DNA from: Jacaranda mimosifolia
Taxonomy: Eukaryota > Streptophyta > Magnoliopsida > Lamiales > Bignoniaceae
DNA: 64,000 nt
Direction of reading: 5' to 3'
Assembly: GCA_018894105.1 (NCBI GenBank)
Contig: CM032131.1
Location: 7,590,501-7,654,500, forward strand
Part shown: in pieces, positions 1-10,718 of the stretch
How the letters are laid out: the number at the start of each line of letters is the position of its first letter
Numbering within the stretch: the first letter of the stretch is position 1
Program-made: the position numbers and the translations under genes
The notes under the pieces: generated by a model
What the model was told of the DNA's origin: nothing
The model's input: the letters and a program-made list of their open reading frames with translations, nothing else
Database searches by the model: none

Positions 1-1389
1 ATGACAAAATGTGGTCCTCACCAATACTCACAATTATTAACATTTTTTAATTTTTATTACAATAGTAATTTTGTCATAAATACTAAATATGATAATATAG
101 AATCCTCACCAATTTCGAAACCTAAAATAAAATTTATGCGTAGTATTTGAAAGTCTTTACATATAAGCATAGCATCATATAAAACATGAATATGTAGAAA
201 AGTAAAATTCAAAACAAAGAAGTGCCATATTAAGCTAACAAAAGCAATACCTTGGATCACATTTTATAAGCATAGTTGAAATCAAAGATATCATCCAAAT
301 TATTAAAAAAAAGGATCATGAAGAAGTTCTAAATATTTTTGCTTCAATGAGATAGAAAATAGCAACATGTTTGAAAAGAATATTCATAATACGATAATTA
401 ACTGAACAAAATATATATGAGTTTCCATATTCAAGTCATGTTCTCCATTCTTGAATCATTTACTTCCAAAAACTACAAATATAACTAAAAATAAAATTTA
501 TTAACGTAGAACCTGGAACATGTAAATTGAAATAAGATGACTTGAACAACCCATATCACAAAATTCATAAGCACGAAAAACTTATGTGGAGAAGAATAAT
601 AAAATTGGGTGCCTATCCTTATCGCCAAAAGCAAATTATTAGGTGACAAAATTAATTTTATTACGAGAAATTTCTTTCTATGCAAAATATGCGTTGTAAA
701 TTATATTAGTCTATTTCTTTTATTATTTTAGTTTTACAAATTAAAATTATTTCTATTATTATAATTTATGAATATTATAGTCCAAAAATATTTCAATTTT
801 GTCAATTTACATAAACTTAATAAATTTAAACAACCTAAGGAAAAAATTTATATAATAAAATCAATTCAATAAATCCTTCATTAAGAGTTATTGATATTTT
901 AGTCAAAAAAAAATTGATTATTAAAATTTTGGATTAAAAATATTTACATGGACTTTTTCGATATAAAAATTTGTTATAAGAGTTTTTTAGTTATTTTGTC
1001 TAAATAATATCAAGAGAATATTAAAATCAAAAATATCTTATGATATTTCCGATATCATCAGGTTTGGAATTTAAAATATTATGTAGCATGAGTTACGTAT
1101 ACTAATCAATCCTAATCAACTAAGTTAAACAAACACAAATTAAAACCTAAAGGGCTTACAGATAAAGTTTTCATTTTTGCTCTTTTTTCATGATTAAAAG
1201 TTGGCTATTTCCATTTAAAAATACTCAGCTATTTAATCAAGAGAAAATTTTAAATTTGATTCAACAAGTAAAATTAACGAGAATCCAACTTTTTACCTCA
1301 AATAACCATTTGAAATTAACTTATTCCTATTACTTTGGGCTTGGCCCGAATCATCCAATCTAAGTATCCTTTACTAATTTTAATCAAAG
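1..1389. other. AT-rich intergenic DNA, no gene seen
   Basis: The stretch is AT-rich with only short chance frames. No motif, splice structure or repeat boundary could be recognised on either strand. Confidence 0.6.
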
Positions 1390-1740
1390 TGTAATGATTT
1401 CTCATAATGGTAAACCTTTTTGTAACAAATTTTATATTGCCACTAAATAAGAAAATTTTTCGTAACAATACAAGCCTATCTATAACGAATATTTCGCTTT
1501 GTCACTTGAAAATAATTTTTTGTAACAAAAAATTATTTTTAGTAATGATAAATCCTATTTGTCACTAGAAAGTGACCTTTTTGTAACAAAATGTTACTTA
1601 TTGTAATGAGTATTCCTTTTTGTCATAAAAAGTTAATTTTTTGGTAACAATATTTATATTTTGTTACAATAACCATGTTCTTTTCACAAATTAAACTTTT
1701 GTGACAATCATTGTTATTTGAAATGCAATTTTTTATATTG
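1390..1740. repeat. cluster of GTAACAAA / TTTGTAAC motifs
   Basis: The words GTAACAA, TTTGTAAC and TTGTCA(C/T) recur about every 30-50 bp. The same vocabulary fills both subterminal zones of the CACTA element at 29134-36417. CACTA subterminal regions are known to hold repeated transposase-binding motifs, so this may be an orphan remnant of that family. No CACTA terminus was found here, so the assignment is an inference. Confidence 0.4.
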
Positions 1741-2081
1741 CTCGAAGTAATTTTTTATATTTACAATATACTTTAAATTCAAATTAAAATATAATTATAT
1801 TCTTGATATATGATTTTATCTAAATATAGTTTGCATATTTGAAAAAGATTATCTTAAAAATAATTAAATTTAAAAAAAATTGATAGTTTAGGACTTACAT
1901 ATCAAGCAATCCAAATTATTCATTAATCAAATTTTTAATTCTTTCTCTAAGACAATAATGGTCTGATATTCCACAAAAATATGTGTATTATCGTTTTTAT
2001 AAGAAATGGGTAAGTGGGAAAGTTATAAAGTTTTTTAAGCAACTTATAATATGTAAAAGCTAATGGGGCACTTATTATAAA
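1741..2081. other. AT-rich spacer
   Basis: No gene or repeat structure was recognised between the motif cluster and the TIR element that follows. Confidence 0.5.
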
Positions 2082-2599
2082 GTACCAAAACCACTTTCCA
2101 AATTCATGTTCAGTCCCCATTTGAATTTTTATAGGATGGACTCCCTAATTTTGTTAAAATTTTAGAGATTACTCCCTACCCACTTGATTTGGCAAAAATA
2201 CCCTTAAGTATAATATTTTTCACTCATTTTCTTTACTTCTTTTCTATCCAACACAACCAAACACCATTTATCTCTATTTCCAAACACTAAGCCCTACCTT
2301 CATCTTTCATTATCAGAAATAGAGGGGGGGAAAAGTCGAAGAAATAAACTGAGCTTGACGGTGCGAACGAGGAGCCCGACGGCGCAACCACCACTAGTGC
2401 GACCACCGCATTTCCGCCTTCTCAGTTTATTTTCATCATTTTCAGATTATTTTATCAATTTACTTTCATTCTTTTCAGTTTATTTTCTCAGTTTATTACT
2501 AGGTCATTCTCTTCATCTTGTATTTTTTTTTCTTAATCAGCAAAAAGAGTGTTTGCCAAATATGTGGGTATGAAGAAGGAGACAAATTTTGAAGAACTT

Positions 2600-3010
2600 C
2601 GGATTGTATCATTTGTATTGAAATTGTAGTAGTATATAATATGTTTATGTAAAGTTCATTTTACAAGAAATTGTAGTATAAAATATTTAGCCCTTTAGTA
2701 CACATTACTATAAGTGGTAGTATATAATTTGTTTATCTAAAGTACACTTTACAAGTAATTGCAGTACAAAACATTCAACCTTTCAGCACACATTGCTAGA
2801 AGTGGTAGTACATAATCTGTTTATGTAAAGTAAGTAATAGTAGTACAAAATATTCAACCTTTTAGAATACATTAGTATAAGTGGTAATATATATGTAAAG
2901 TACATTTTACAAGCAATTGTAGTACAAAGCATTCAACCTTTCAGTACACATTATCTGAAAGTATGAGTATATAATCTGTTTATGTAAAGTATATTTTACA
3001 AGGAATTGTA
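2600..3010. repeat. tandem ~88-bp repeats, inverted relative to the 4.8-6.3 kb array
   Basis: About four to five degraded units carry GTAGTATATAATCTGTTTAT, then GTAAAGTACATTTTACAAG, then TTGTAGTACAAAA and ATTCAACCTTTCAGTACAC. These are the reverse complement of the units at 4829-6350. The two arrays therefore form inverted arms inside the element. Confidence 0.75.
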
Positions 3011-3029
3011 GCACAAAACATTTAAGTTT

Positions 3030-4640
3030 TATACTTCAACCTAAAATTGTATTTCATTTTACCTAAAATTGTACTCTATTATTTAAGTTTTATACTTCAA
3101 GCGTTCTACTAATTGATTATCCAAAATTGTACTACAATTGCTAGCGTCTTATACTTCAAGTATTCTGAAATTGTACTTTTTATATAAAATTGTACTTTAT
3201 TTATCTAAAATTGTACTTCATTTTACATAAAATTGTACTCTATTATTGAATTTCCGTACTTCAAGGGTTTTATTTATTAATTATCCAAAATTTTACTGCA
3301 ATTACTAGGGTTTTATTCTTCAAGTGTTCTAAAATTGTACTTCATTACATAAAATTATACTTTATTTTACATAAAATTGTACTCTATTATTTAAGTTTTA
3401 TACTTCAAGGGTTCTACTAATTGATTATCCAAAATTGTACTGCAATTGCTGGTGGCTTATACTTGAAGTGTTTTGGAATTGTACTTTATTTTTTATAAAA
3501 TTGTACTTTGTTTATCTGAAATTGCACTTCATTTTATACTTCATTTTACCTAAAATTGTACTATATTATTGAAGTTTTATACTTCAAGTGTTCTATTTGT
3601 TGGTTTAGCATGTGCATGTTGTTCGAGATATCAGTGCTTTTGTACTTTAATAAGGGAGATTTATACTTGATTTCAGGACATATGTACTTCATTGCGACAA
3701 TTATGTGCTAGATTTAGAGTGAAAAGGTAGCATGTGCATGTTGTCCGAGAGCATGAACAAATGCATGAGATATTACTTCAATAAGGGAGATTTTATACAA
3801 AGTGTACTTCAATATAACACCATATATACTTCGTGTGTTTTGTATTTGTATTTCATTTATACTGAAAATATACTACAAGAGCATTAACAAATGCGTGAGA
3901 TATTACTTCAATAAGGGAGATTTATACATGATTTCAGGACATATGTACTTCATTGCGGCAATTATATACTTGATTTCTTGTTTTTTGTACTAATAGTGAT
4001 GAACTTGAGTTTTGTTCCATGATTTGCCTTTTATTTCTTGGTAATTAACAACCAAAACTCTAAAAATGTGTGTAATATTTAGTATGGTATGAATAAAATA
4101 ATGTTAAAGTATTAAAGTGATAACTACTAGTGTTCAACGGATCAGAGTTATCATTTGCAATACCCAAAGTATACTTATGTATTGAAAGTTGTAAACATGT
4201 GAGCATTTAACAATCATACCCATCCTATCACCCGTGCAAACATGTACTTCACCTGGTTCGATTGTCTCAAAATATTATTCTTGACCCTCACTACAATTAT
4301 TAAAGACTAATTATTCAATTGCGTAAAGTGTAGTTCAACATAACACTACATGTACTTCGTTTGTTCTGTATTTATACTTCATTTTTCGTATATTGTACAG
4401 AACTCGCTGCAATGTTTTACTTTAATATAAGTGTAGTTTAACATAACATTATATATACTTTGTGTGTTCTGTATTTATACTTTATTTCCCGCATATTATA
4501 CTGAACCTCGCTACAATATTTCACTTTAGTTGAAGAATACTTTAACATAATACCATATATACTTCATTTGTTCCATATTTATACTTGATTTCCCGCATAT
4601 TGTACTGAACCTTGCTACAATATTTCACTTTAATTGAATG
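3030..4640. repeat. further tandem repeats sharing the TGTACTTCA word
   Basis: Three repeat regimes follow one another. From about 3030 to 3600, units of roughly 145-165 bp carry AAATTGTACT(T/C) and CTCTATTATTTAAG. From about 3600 to 3990, units carry GCATGTGCATGTTGT and AATAAGGGAGATTTATAC. From about 4320 to 4640, units of about 108 bp carry TTCAACATAACAC and CGCATATTGTACTGAAC. All three are built around GTACTT words. Confidence 0.7.
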
Positions 4641-4828
4641 GTACTTCAACATCACACCAAATCCATTTATATATAAAAATGAGTCTTCTTCAATATATCA
4701 AAATGTTTTGACCCCATCTTGGATTTCATATGCTCCAATTTACCCTGAAAATATTGAGGGAGCAACGAGAGCAAACCTCATTATATCTTGCCTTTGCTGC
4801 AATCAAATAAAGAAAAATTAGTATATAA

Positions 4829-6350
4829 ACAGATTATATACTACCACTTTCAGATAAAATGTACTGAAAGATTAAATATTTTGTACTACAGTTGCTTGTA
4901 AAATGTACTTCAGATACACAGATTATGTACTACTACTTTCAGATAACGCGTACTGAAACGTTGAATGTTTTGTACTATAATTTCTTTTAATATATACTTC
5001 AGATACTCAGATTATATACTACCACTTTCAGATAACGTGTACTGAAAGTTTGAATGTTTTGTCCTACAGTTGCTTCTAAAATATACTTCAGATATAAATA
5101 TTATATACTACAACTTTCAAATAATGTATACTGAAAACTTGAATATTTTGTACTACAATTGCTTCTAAATATACTTCAAATACACATATTATATACTCCA
5201 CTTTCAGATAATATTTACTAAAAGGTTGAATATTTTGTATTACAGTTGCTTCTAAAATGTACTTTAAATACACAGGTTATATACTACACCTTCAGATAAT
5301 ATGTACAGAAAGCTTAAATGTTTTGTACTATAGTTACTTCTAAAATATACTTCAGATATATAGATTATATACTACCACTTCCAGATAATGTGTACTGAAA
5401 ACTTGAATATTTTGTACTACAGTTACTTCTAAAATGTACTTTAGATACACAGATTATATGCTACACTTTCAGATGATGTGTACTGAAAGATTGAATATTT
5501 TGCACTATAGTTGCTTGTACAATGTACTTCAGATACACAGATTATATAATATCACTTTCAGAAATGTGTACTGAAATGTTGAATATTTTGTACTACAGTT
5601 GCTTCTAAAATGTACTTCAGATACTCATATTATGTACTACCACCTTCAGATAATGTGTACTAAAAAGTTGAATGTTTTGTCCTACAGTTGCTTCTAAAAT
5701 ATACTTCAAATATACAGATTATATACTACCACTTTCAGATAATGTATACTGAAAACTTTAATATTTTGTAGTACAGTTACTTCTAAAATGTACTTCAGAT
5801 ACATAGATTATGTACTACACTTTCAGATAATGTGTACTAAAAGATTGAATGTTTTGTACTACAGTTGCTTGTAAAATGTACTTCAGATACACAGATTATA
5901 TACTACCACTTAGATAATGTGTACTGAAAGGTTGAATATTTTGTACTAGTAGCTTCTAAAATGTACTTCAGATACTCAGATTATTTACTACCACTTTTAG
6001 ATAACGTATACTGAAAGGTTGAATGTTTTGTACTATAGTTGCTTCTAAAATGTACTTTATATACTTAGATTATGTACTACTACTTTCAAATAACATGTAT
6101 TGAAAGCTTAAATATTTTGTACTACAGTTGCTTCTAAAATATACTTCAGATACACAGATTATGTACTACCACTTTCAGATAATGTGTAGTGAAAGGTTGA
6201 ATGCTTTATACTACAGTTGCTTCTAAAATGTACTTCAAATACACTGATCATATACTACACTTTCAGATAATGTATACTGAAAGTTTAAATGTTTTGTACT
6301 ACAGTTGCTTGTAAAATACAATTTACACAAACAGATTATATACTATCATT
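4829..6350. repeat. minisatellite of about 17 units, period ~88 bp
   Basis: The unit reads ACAGATTATATACTACCACT, then TTCAGATAATGTGTACTGAA, then GTTGAATATTTTGTACTACA, then GTTGCTTCTAAAATGTACTT. It starts at 4829, 4918, 5005 and onward at 84-93 bp steps. Units differ by scattered substitutions and small indels, so this is an old array. The chance frame at 5088-5273 (minus) only reflects the repeat. Confidence 0.85.
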
Positions 6351-8583
6351 TTCAAATAATTTCAAGGTAAAATTTTAGGTATAATTTCAGAGATTTTTAA
6401 ATATTATAACAAAATACATATATATAACAAATGAGTTAAAGTTTTTAACAATTAAAAAAGAGTTCAAACAAAGAAATATGAGAAAATCTACCTGCAAAAC
6501 TTATAAAACTGAAAAATACACACATTTGAAAGAAAGCAAAGTCCATGAAATGAGTAGCAGAAAACATACCTTTCTGAACCATGTTCTTTTCCTTATGTTC
6601 TTCGCTCCTTGTCAGCTCTCCTGATTGTTCCATTTTCACAAGTTGCAGAGTAGTCAGGCTTTTTCCTTCTTGCGTCGATTTCGTTTTCCCTTTCCTGTTT
6701 TCTCTTTCATTCGCACCCTTTTGTTGGCAGACGAGAGGCTGTTTTCGTGCATTTTGTTCTTCAGAGGAGAAAACGGTTTCCAAACAAAAAAAAGCAAACA
6801 AAAAAAAATGTGTTTTTGAAGAAAAGTTGTCATTTGATAGAGTGGGGACAAAAGAAAACCGCCATTTGTTGGTTTTTTTTGTTATTTTGGCTAGGTATAA
6901 AGGTATTTAAGTCTTTCTCAAACATTTGGGGAGTGATTCCTAAAGTTTTGAAAAAAGTAGGGAGTTTAGTGTTTAGAAAATCAAGTGGGGAGTAAAGTGT
7001 AAAATGAAAGTAGGTAAAGGGATTTTATCCTAATCAACCGAAAGCTAATCATGGCCGCTTAGTCAAATTTTATTTGTAAAATATATTAAATATAAGATAT
7101 TGAAAAAATTATATATGTATTTTAAATTATAAGTTGTTGAGGAGACAACTTTTTAATTAAAGTGATTATATGTATATTTCAATTGAAAATAAAGTGATTA
7201 TATATCTGACATACAAAAAGATTATTAGACAAGAAAAATTGGTTTATTCTTTTGGCATAACTTAAATAATCAACTACTTTGTTTAGATAAATCTTAAATT
7301 GTTCTTAGAATAACAATATATAGTTAAAGTAAAAAAAATATAAATATCTAACCTTTTCTTATGAAAAAGTAACCTTAATATTTTTATTTAATTAAATTAT
7401 TCAACTTAATTTAAACATGCACTTACTGGATAGTCTCAATATTATGTCTACTTTGTGTCTCATTTTTCATGATGCTAAGACATGAACAATGACTCTTAAT
7501 CCTTAAAATTATTAAAGTATAAGTTATTAAAATATGTTATATACGCATATTATATAAAAGGATATTCTATTTAGTAAAGAATTTTAAGTTTCAAATTACA
7601 TATACATAAATATATAAAAATTAATTTATATATATTTTATTTATCTATTTATAGAGAAATAAAATATTTTTATAAAAACATTATAAATATAAGTCAATAT
7701 TTTGTTAATTGGACTGTGGATACCTAGTATAATTAAGTAAATTACATATAAAAAATTCATAGTAAAGTAGTTAAAATATTAATATTGATGTTGCACGAAA
7801 ATGGAATTAGGGACACTTTCAGAAATCAGCAAGTTTGATAAGGCTTCCACGTTCGGAATGTACTTGCATAGAGTCAAAGCTTGATAATTTTTGTAAATGA
7901 TTTCTCATGTATGTTCTAACTTTGAAAGTCGATATTTACAAAATATTGATAGGCTTAATGGATCAAGCTTATTAGTCTTTTACTTAATTATTATTCATTT
8001 AATTGGGTCATTTATTTAGTTTACATTTTTACCGATAGGATCTTATTTTTTTATATCATCAAGCCCCTCTATTTTCAATTTGAAAACTTTATTTACATAT
8101 TAAAAATATATCATAAATTTAATTTTAATTTTACCTTGCCTTAATTAATTAATTTTATTAAATCTTGATAATTTATTTTTAATTTTGACTATGGAAAATA
8201 TGAATAATTCCACAATTGATTATGTCAAAAATTCTTAAGTCTCCTTAAATGATTGTTTTTAGGAGACATCTTGTCTAATATTTTGCTTCCTCTAAAGAAT
8301 TTAGACATGTTTTAGCAATTTTGGGACTCCATAATATTTATCCTATCAAATGAAACCATATCGTGATCGTTTTCCTTGGGGCATTTGTAAAATCATATTC
8401 TCAGATTTTTGCTAGTCTGAGATTGCAAAAGCACCAGTGGGCCTCCATAGGTGGTGGCTTATGCTCTTGTAAATAACAAATGAAGTAAGACTGGGCTAAA
8501 TAGCCAAATTAGTTTCAAACATAAAGTTGGATATGGATTTTCTTCATCATTATATCGCAATAAAAGAACTTTTCTTCAGTCTT

Positions 8584-8586
<3 letters not shown>

Positions 8587-8638
<52 letters not shown>
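8587..8638. repeat. (CT)n-(TA)n compound microsatellite
   Basis: About 15 CT dinucleotides are followed directly by about 11 AT dinucleotides. The 86-residue frame across it is low-complexity and not a gene. Confidence 0.95.
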
Positions 8639-9817
8639 GGATAACATCTTACTGCAATTCTAGAAATGGAAGAAGTTCATCCACTATAAATTATGAAATA
8701 CAAAAACTAATACTGAAATTATCCAAAATATCAAGTTGGGACCTCACACATTTATGTAGCTACCTCACACCACAACCACAAGCATAATAAATGGATAATA
8801 GTATTGCAACCATCAAAAAACTGTATTAATCATAAATCACGCTATATAAGTAATGTCTACTTAATTTCATAGCACTCGTTTGATGTCTTGGCAAATTACA
8901 TATCTTTTCCACCATAAAGCTCACTTTCAAAGCTCATGCATCATTTAAAGATACCCCAAAACTTATAATAATCTACTCAAGTACAATTAATTTGAGGCAC
9001 ATTTTCCCTTGTCAAATAATAAGACCATTTAAAAACTTCAATTACACAAATGATACAGTTACAGTTAAAAACATAGATAAAATGAATACATCAGTAAGGA
9101 GGCTAACGCATGTGACTTAATTTTAGTTTTTAAAGACGGCCAACTCCTCTTAATAGCATAGTTTAGAGGTAATAATACTTAATTAGATATGTAACACTAA
9201 CATTCACATGGATAACTTATACACGTAGACAACTCTATGTGCAGGCAGGTACTATCCTGATTATATTCAGTAAAATGAGTTCTTTAGGTACATAGTAAAT
9301 TTGCATAGATCAGAAAACACTAGTTGATTGGAGAAAACTAGTCGGATGTGCAAAAAATATATTGAATGTGTAATGCAAATCAGTACCGCCCAGCTAGAAA
9401 TGAAGAAGACACCCCTGCGTTTCTGCAATCCAAATTGGCCATCAACAATTATTGAATAAGCTGAATCTGCTTCAGAAAAATTTCGAAAGGTGGGTGGGAA
9501 GCTGCAAACTTAATTAGAGAGAAATTCTGTACAAGGGCTTGGGAGCAGGATGAGAGAAAATTTCCCTCGTGCTTTCAGTTTGGAGATACACATCTAATGG
9601 CTTGAATGAATAACACACAACATAGGAGCTATTAAGTATAGGGGCAACTATGGGAAACCAACATAATCTATTGGCCAACATCATACATCATACGAGAGAT
9701 GGTAATTGAAATCTAATGATTTTCCTGTAATGATCTATCCTGTCAAACCAATGATTATATTATATGAAATTTAACACGTTCTTTTCTAATCTACTACAGG
9801 TCGGGCCAATTTTTTCC

Positions 9818-9820
9818 TTT

Positions 9821-9851
<31 letters not shown>
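9818..9851. repeat. T-tract followed by 21-G homopolymer
   Basis: A run of T is followed without interruption by 21 G (9831-9851). Such tracts are hard to sequence and the exact length may be an assembly estimate. Confidence 0.9.
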
Positions 9852-9906
9852 CTGGGCTGGGAACAAAAGAGATAGTAAACAGAATTAAATCAAAACGTCT
9901 TCTTTC

Positions 9907-10107
9907 AAAAGCTCTAATAGCTATTGGTTATGTCCCAGCTTTGCAACAGAATCTGCGCAATGGTTCCTCTCCCTCTCCCTGCATATATACTTAATCCTAC
10001 AATTTCATGGCACTCTAAGGAGTTTTCTACAATCCTGGATAATGTTGCCTAGGGGACGCCAACTAGTGTCTGCATTTTGAATTAAAAGGATTGCTATTTG
10101 TGAGTCG
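9907..10107 (-). pseudogene. RNase H-like (reverse-transcriptase-associated) domain fragment
   Basis: Reading the minus strand from about 10107 gives DSQIAILLIQNADTSW, then RPLGNIIQDCRKLLR, an in-frame stop, then NCRIKYICRERERNHCADSV and AKLGH before a stop. This matches the C-terminal half of the plant RNase H-like domain found in non-LTR retroelements and their derivatives, where a catalytic Asp in a DS.. motif and a late R..N..AD..AK block are typical. One internal TGA and loss of the N-terminal half make it a pseudogene. The Copia A LTR begins about 50 bp beyond its upstream side and may have truncated it. Family assignment rests on motif recognition alone. Confidence 0.6.
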
Positions 10108-10156
10108 CTTTACACTTGGACATTCATCAATCTTCTCTCCAATGGAATTCTCAACT

Positions 10157-10694
10157 TGTTGAATGTGCCTTTTAAGTTGCAAATGGCAAGAAATAGTGAA
10201 AACGGCGAAGAAACAGTGCAAAACGATGCGAAATCGGGTGAGACGATGTACAGACAACATGATGAGGCGAGCCCCAGTGCACATGAGCATAACACTGTGC
10301 GCCGAAGCGCTACGCCTAGGCAAATATTGTCCGTGACTTGCACCAAGCGCAAGTCATTCTGGAATCTTGCTCTATGGTGCAAATTTTCTGAACCCTGGCA
10401 CAACTTATTCTGCCCAAATTTGGGCTTGCATGCTTGGGCACAAATTTTGTGTGCCCCAATGCAACGCACAAGGCCCAAGCCTGTTTTGTGATGTTTTGGG
10501 TATTGGGTGTTGGTTGTTTTCGTGAGATTTGTGGGACTTAAATTTATACTTAGCTTTTGATTTGGAATCAATAAATTCATATCTTTATCGAGTGGATTAG
10601 GCACATTACTAAACCATTTTAAATCTTGTGAGTTTTTCATTGAATTACTTTGCCTTTATTTCTCAATTTTATTATTTGGTCTTTTTGGATTACA
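10157..10694 (+). repeat. Copia A 5' LTR
   Basis: It begins TGTTGAATG and ends ATTACA. It aligns with the 3' LTR through AAGTTGCAAATGGCAAGAAA, TTTTGTGATGTTTT, GAGATTTGTGGGACTTAAAT and ATCAATAAATTCATATCTTT. About 100 bp present in the 3' LTR (25480-25580) is missing here between GGGTATT and GGGTGTT. The missing part includes a TATTTAAA that could be the TATA element. A tRNA-Met-like primer site, weakly conserved (CTACCAAGAGCC), follows at 10696-10707. Confidence 0.8.
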
Positions 10695-10718
10695 ACTACC
10701 AAGAGCCAAATTGACCAA

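Larger units (their letters stand above)
2082..7028. mobile_element. putative non-autonomous TIR element (Mutator-like?)
   Basis: The left end (about 2082-2300) aligns as an imperfect inverted repeat with the right end (about 6870-7028). Shared blocks include CAGTCCCCATTTGA against ACTCCCCACTTGA, GGACTCCCTA against AAACTCCCTA, and a following TTTAG(A/G)(G/A)AT(T/C)ACTCCC. The termini are diverged, no clean target duplication was found, and the exact ends are uncertain by about 10 bp. The interior holds only tandem repeats and flanks with short chance frames, and no transposase. A long-TIR Mutator-like element is the best guess. A different TIR superfamily is possible. Confidence 0.5.
7029..9904. 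other. AT-rich intergenic DNA
   Basis: No gene was recognised. The stretch includes the CT/TA microsatellite (8587-8638) and the T-then-G homopolymer tract (9818-9851), which are listed separately. The part from 9361 to 9780 is less AT-biased and could be old unique sequence, but I could not read a protein in it. Confidence 0.5.

Noticed and set aside
6445..6910. Overlapping frames of 64-118 residues on both strands
   Set aside because: They lie in the right flank of the TIR element, overlap each other, and are Phe/Ser/Lys low-complexity. No domain was recognised.
10110..10640. 176-residue minus-strand frame
   Set aside because: It lies antisense across the Copia A 5' LTR and matches no known protein.
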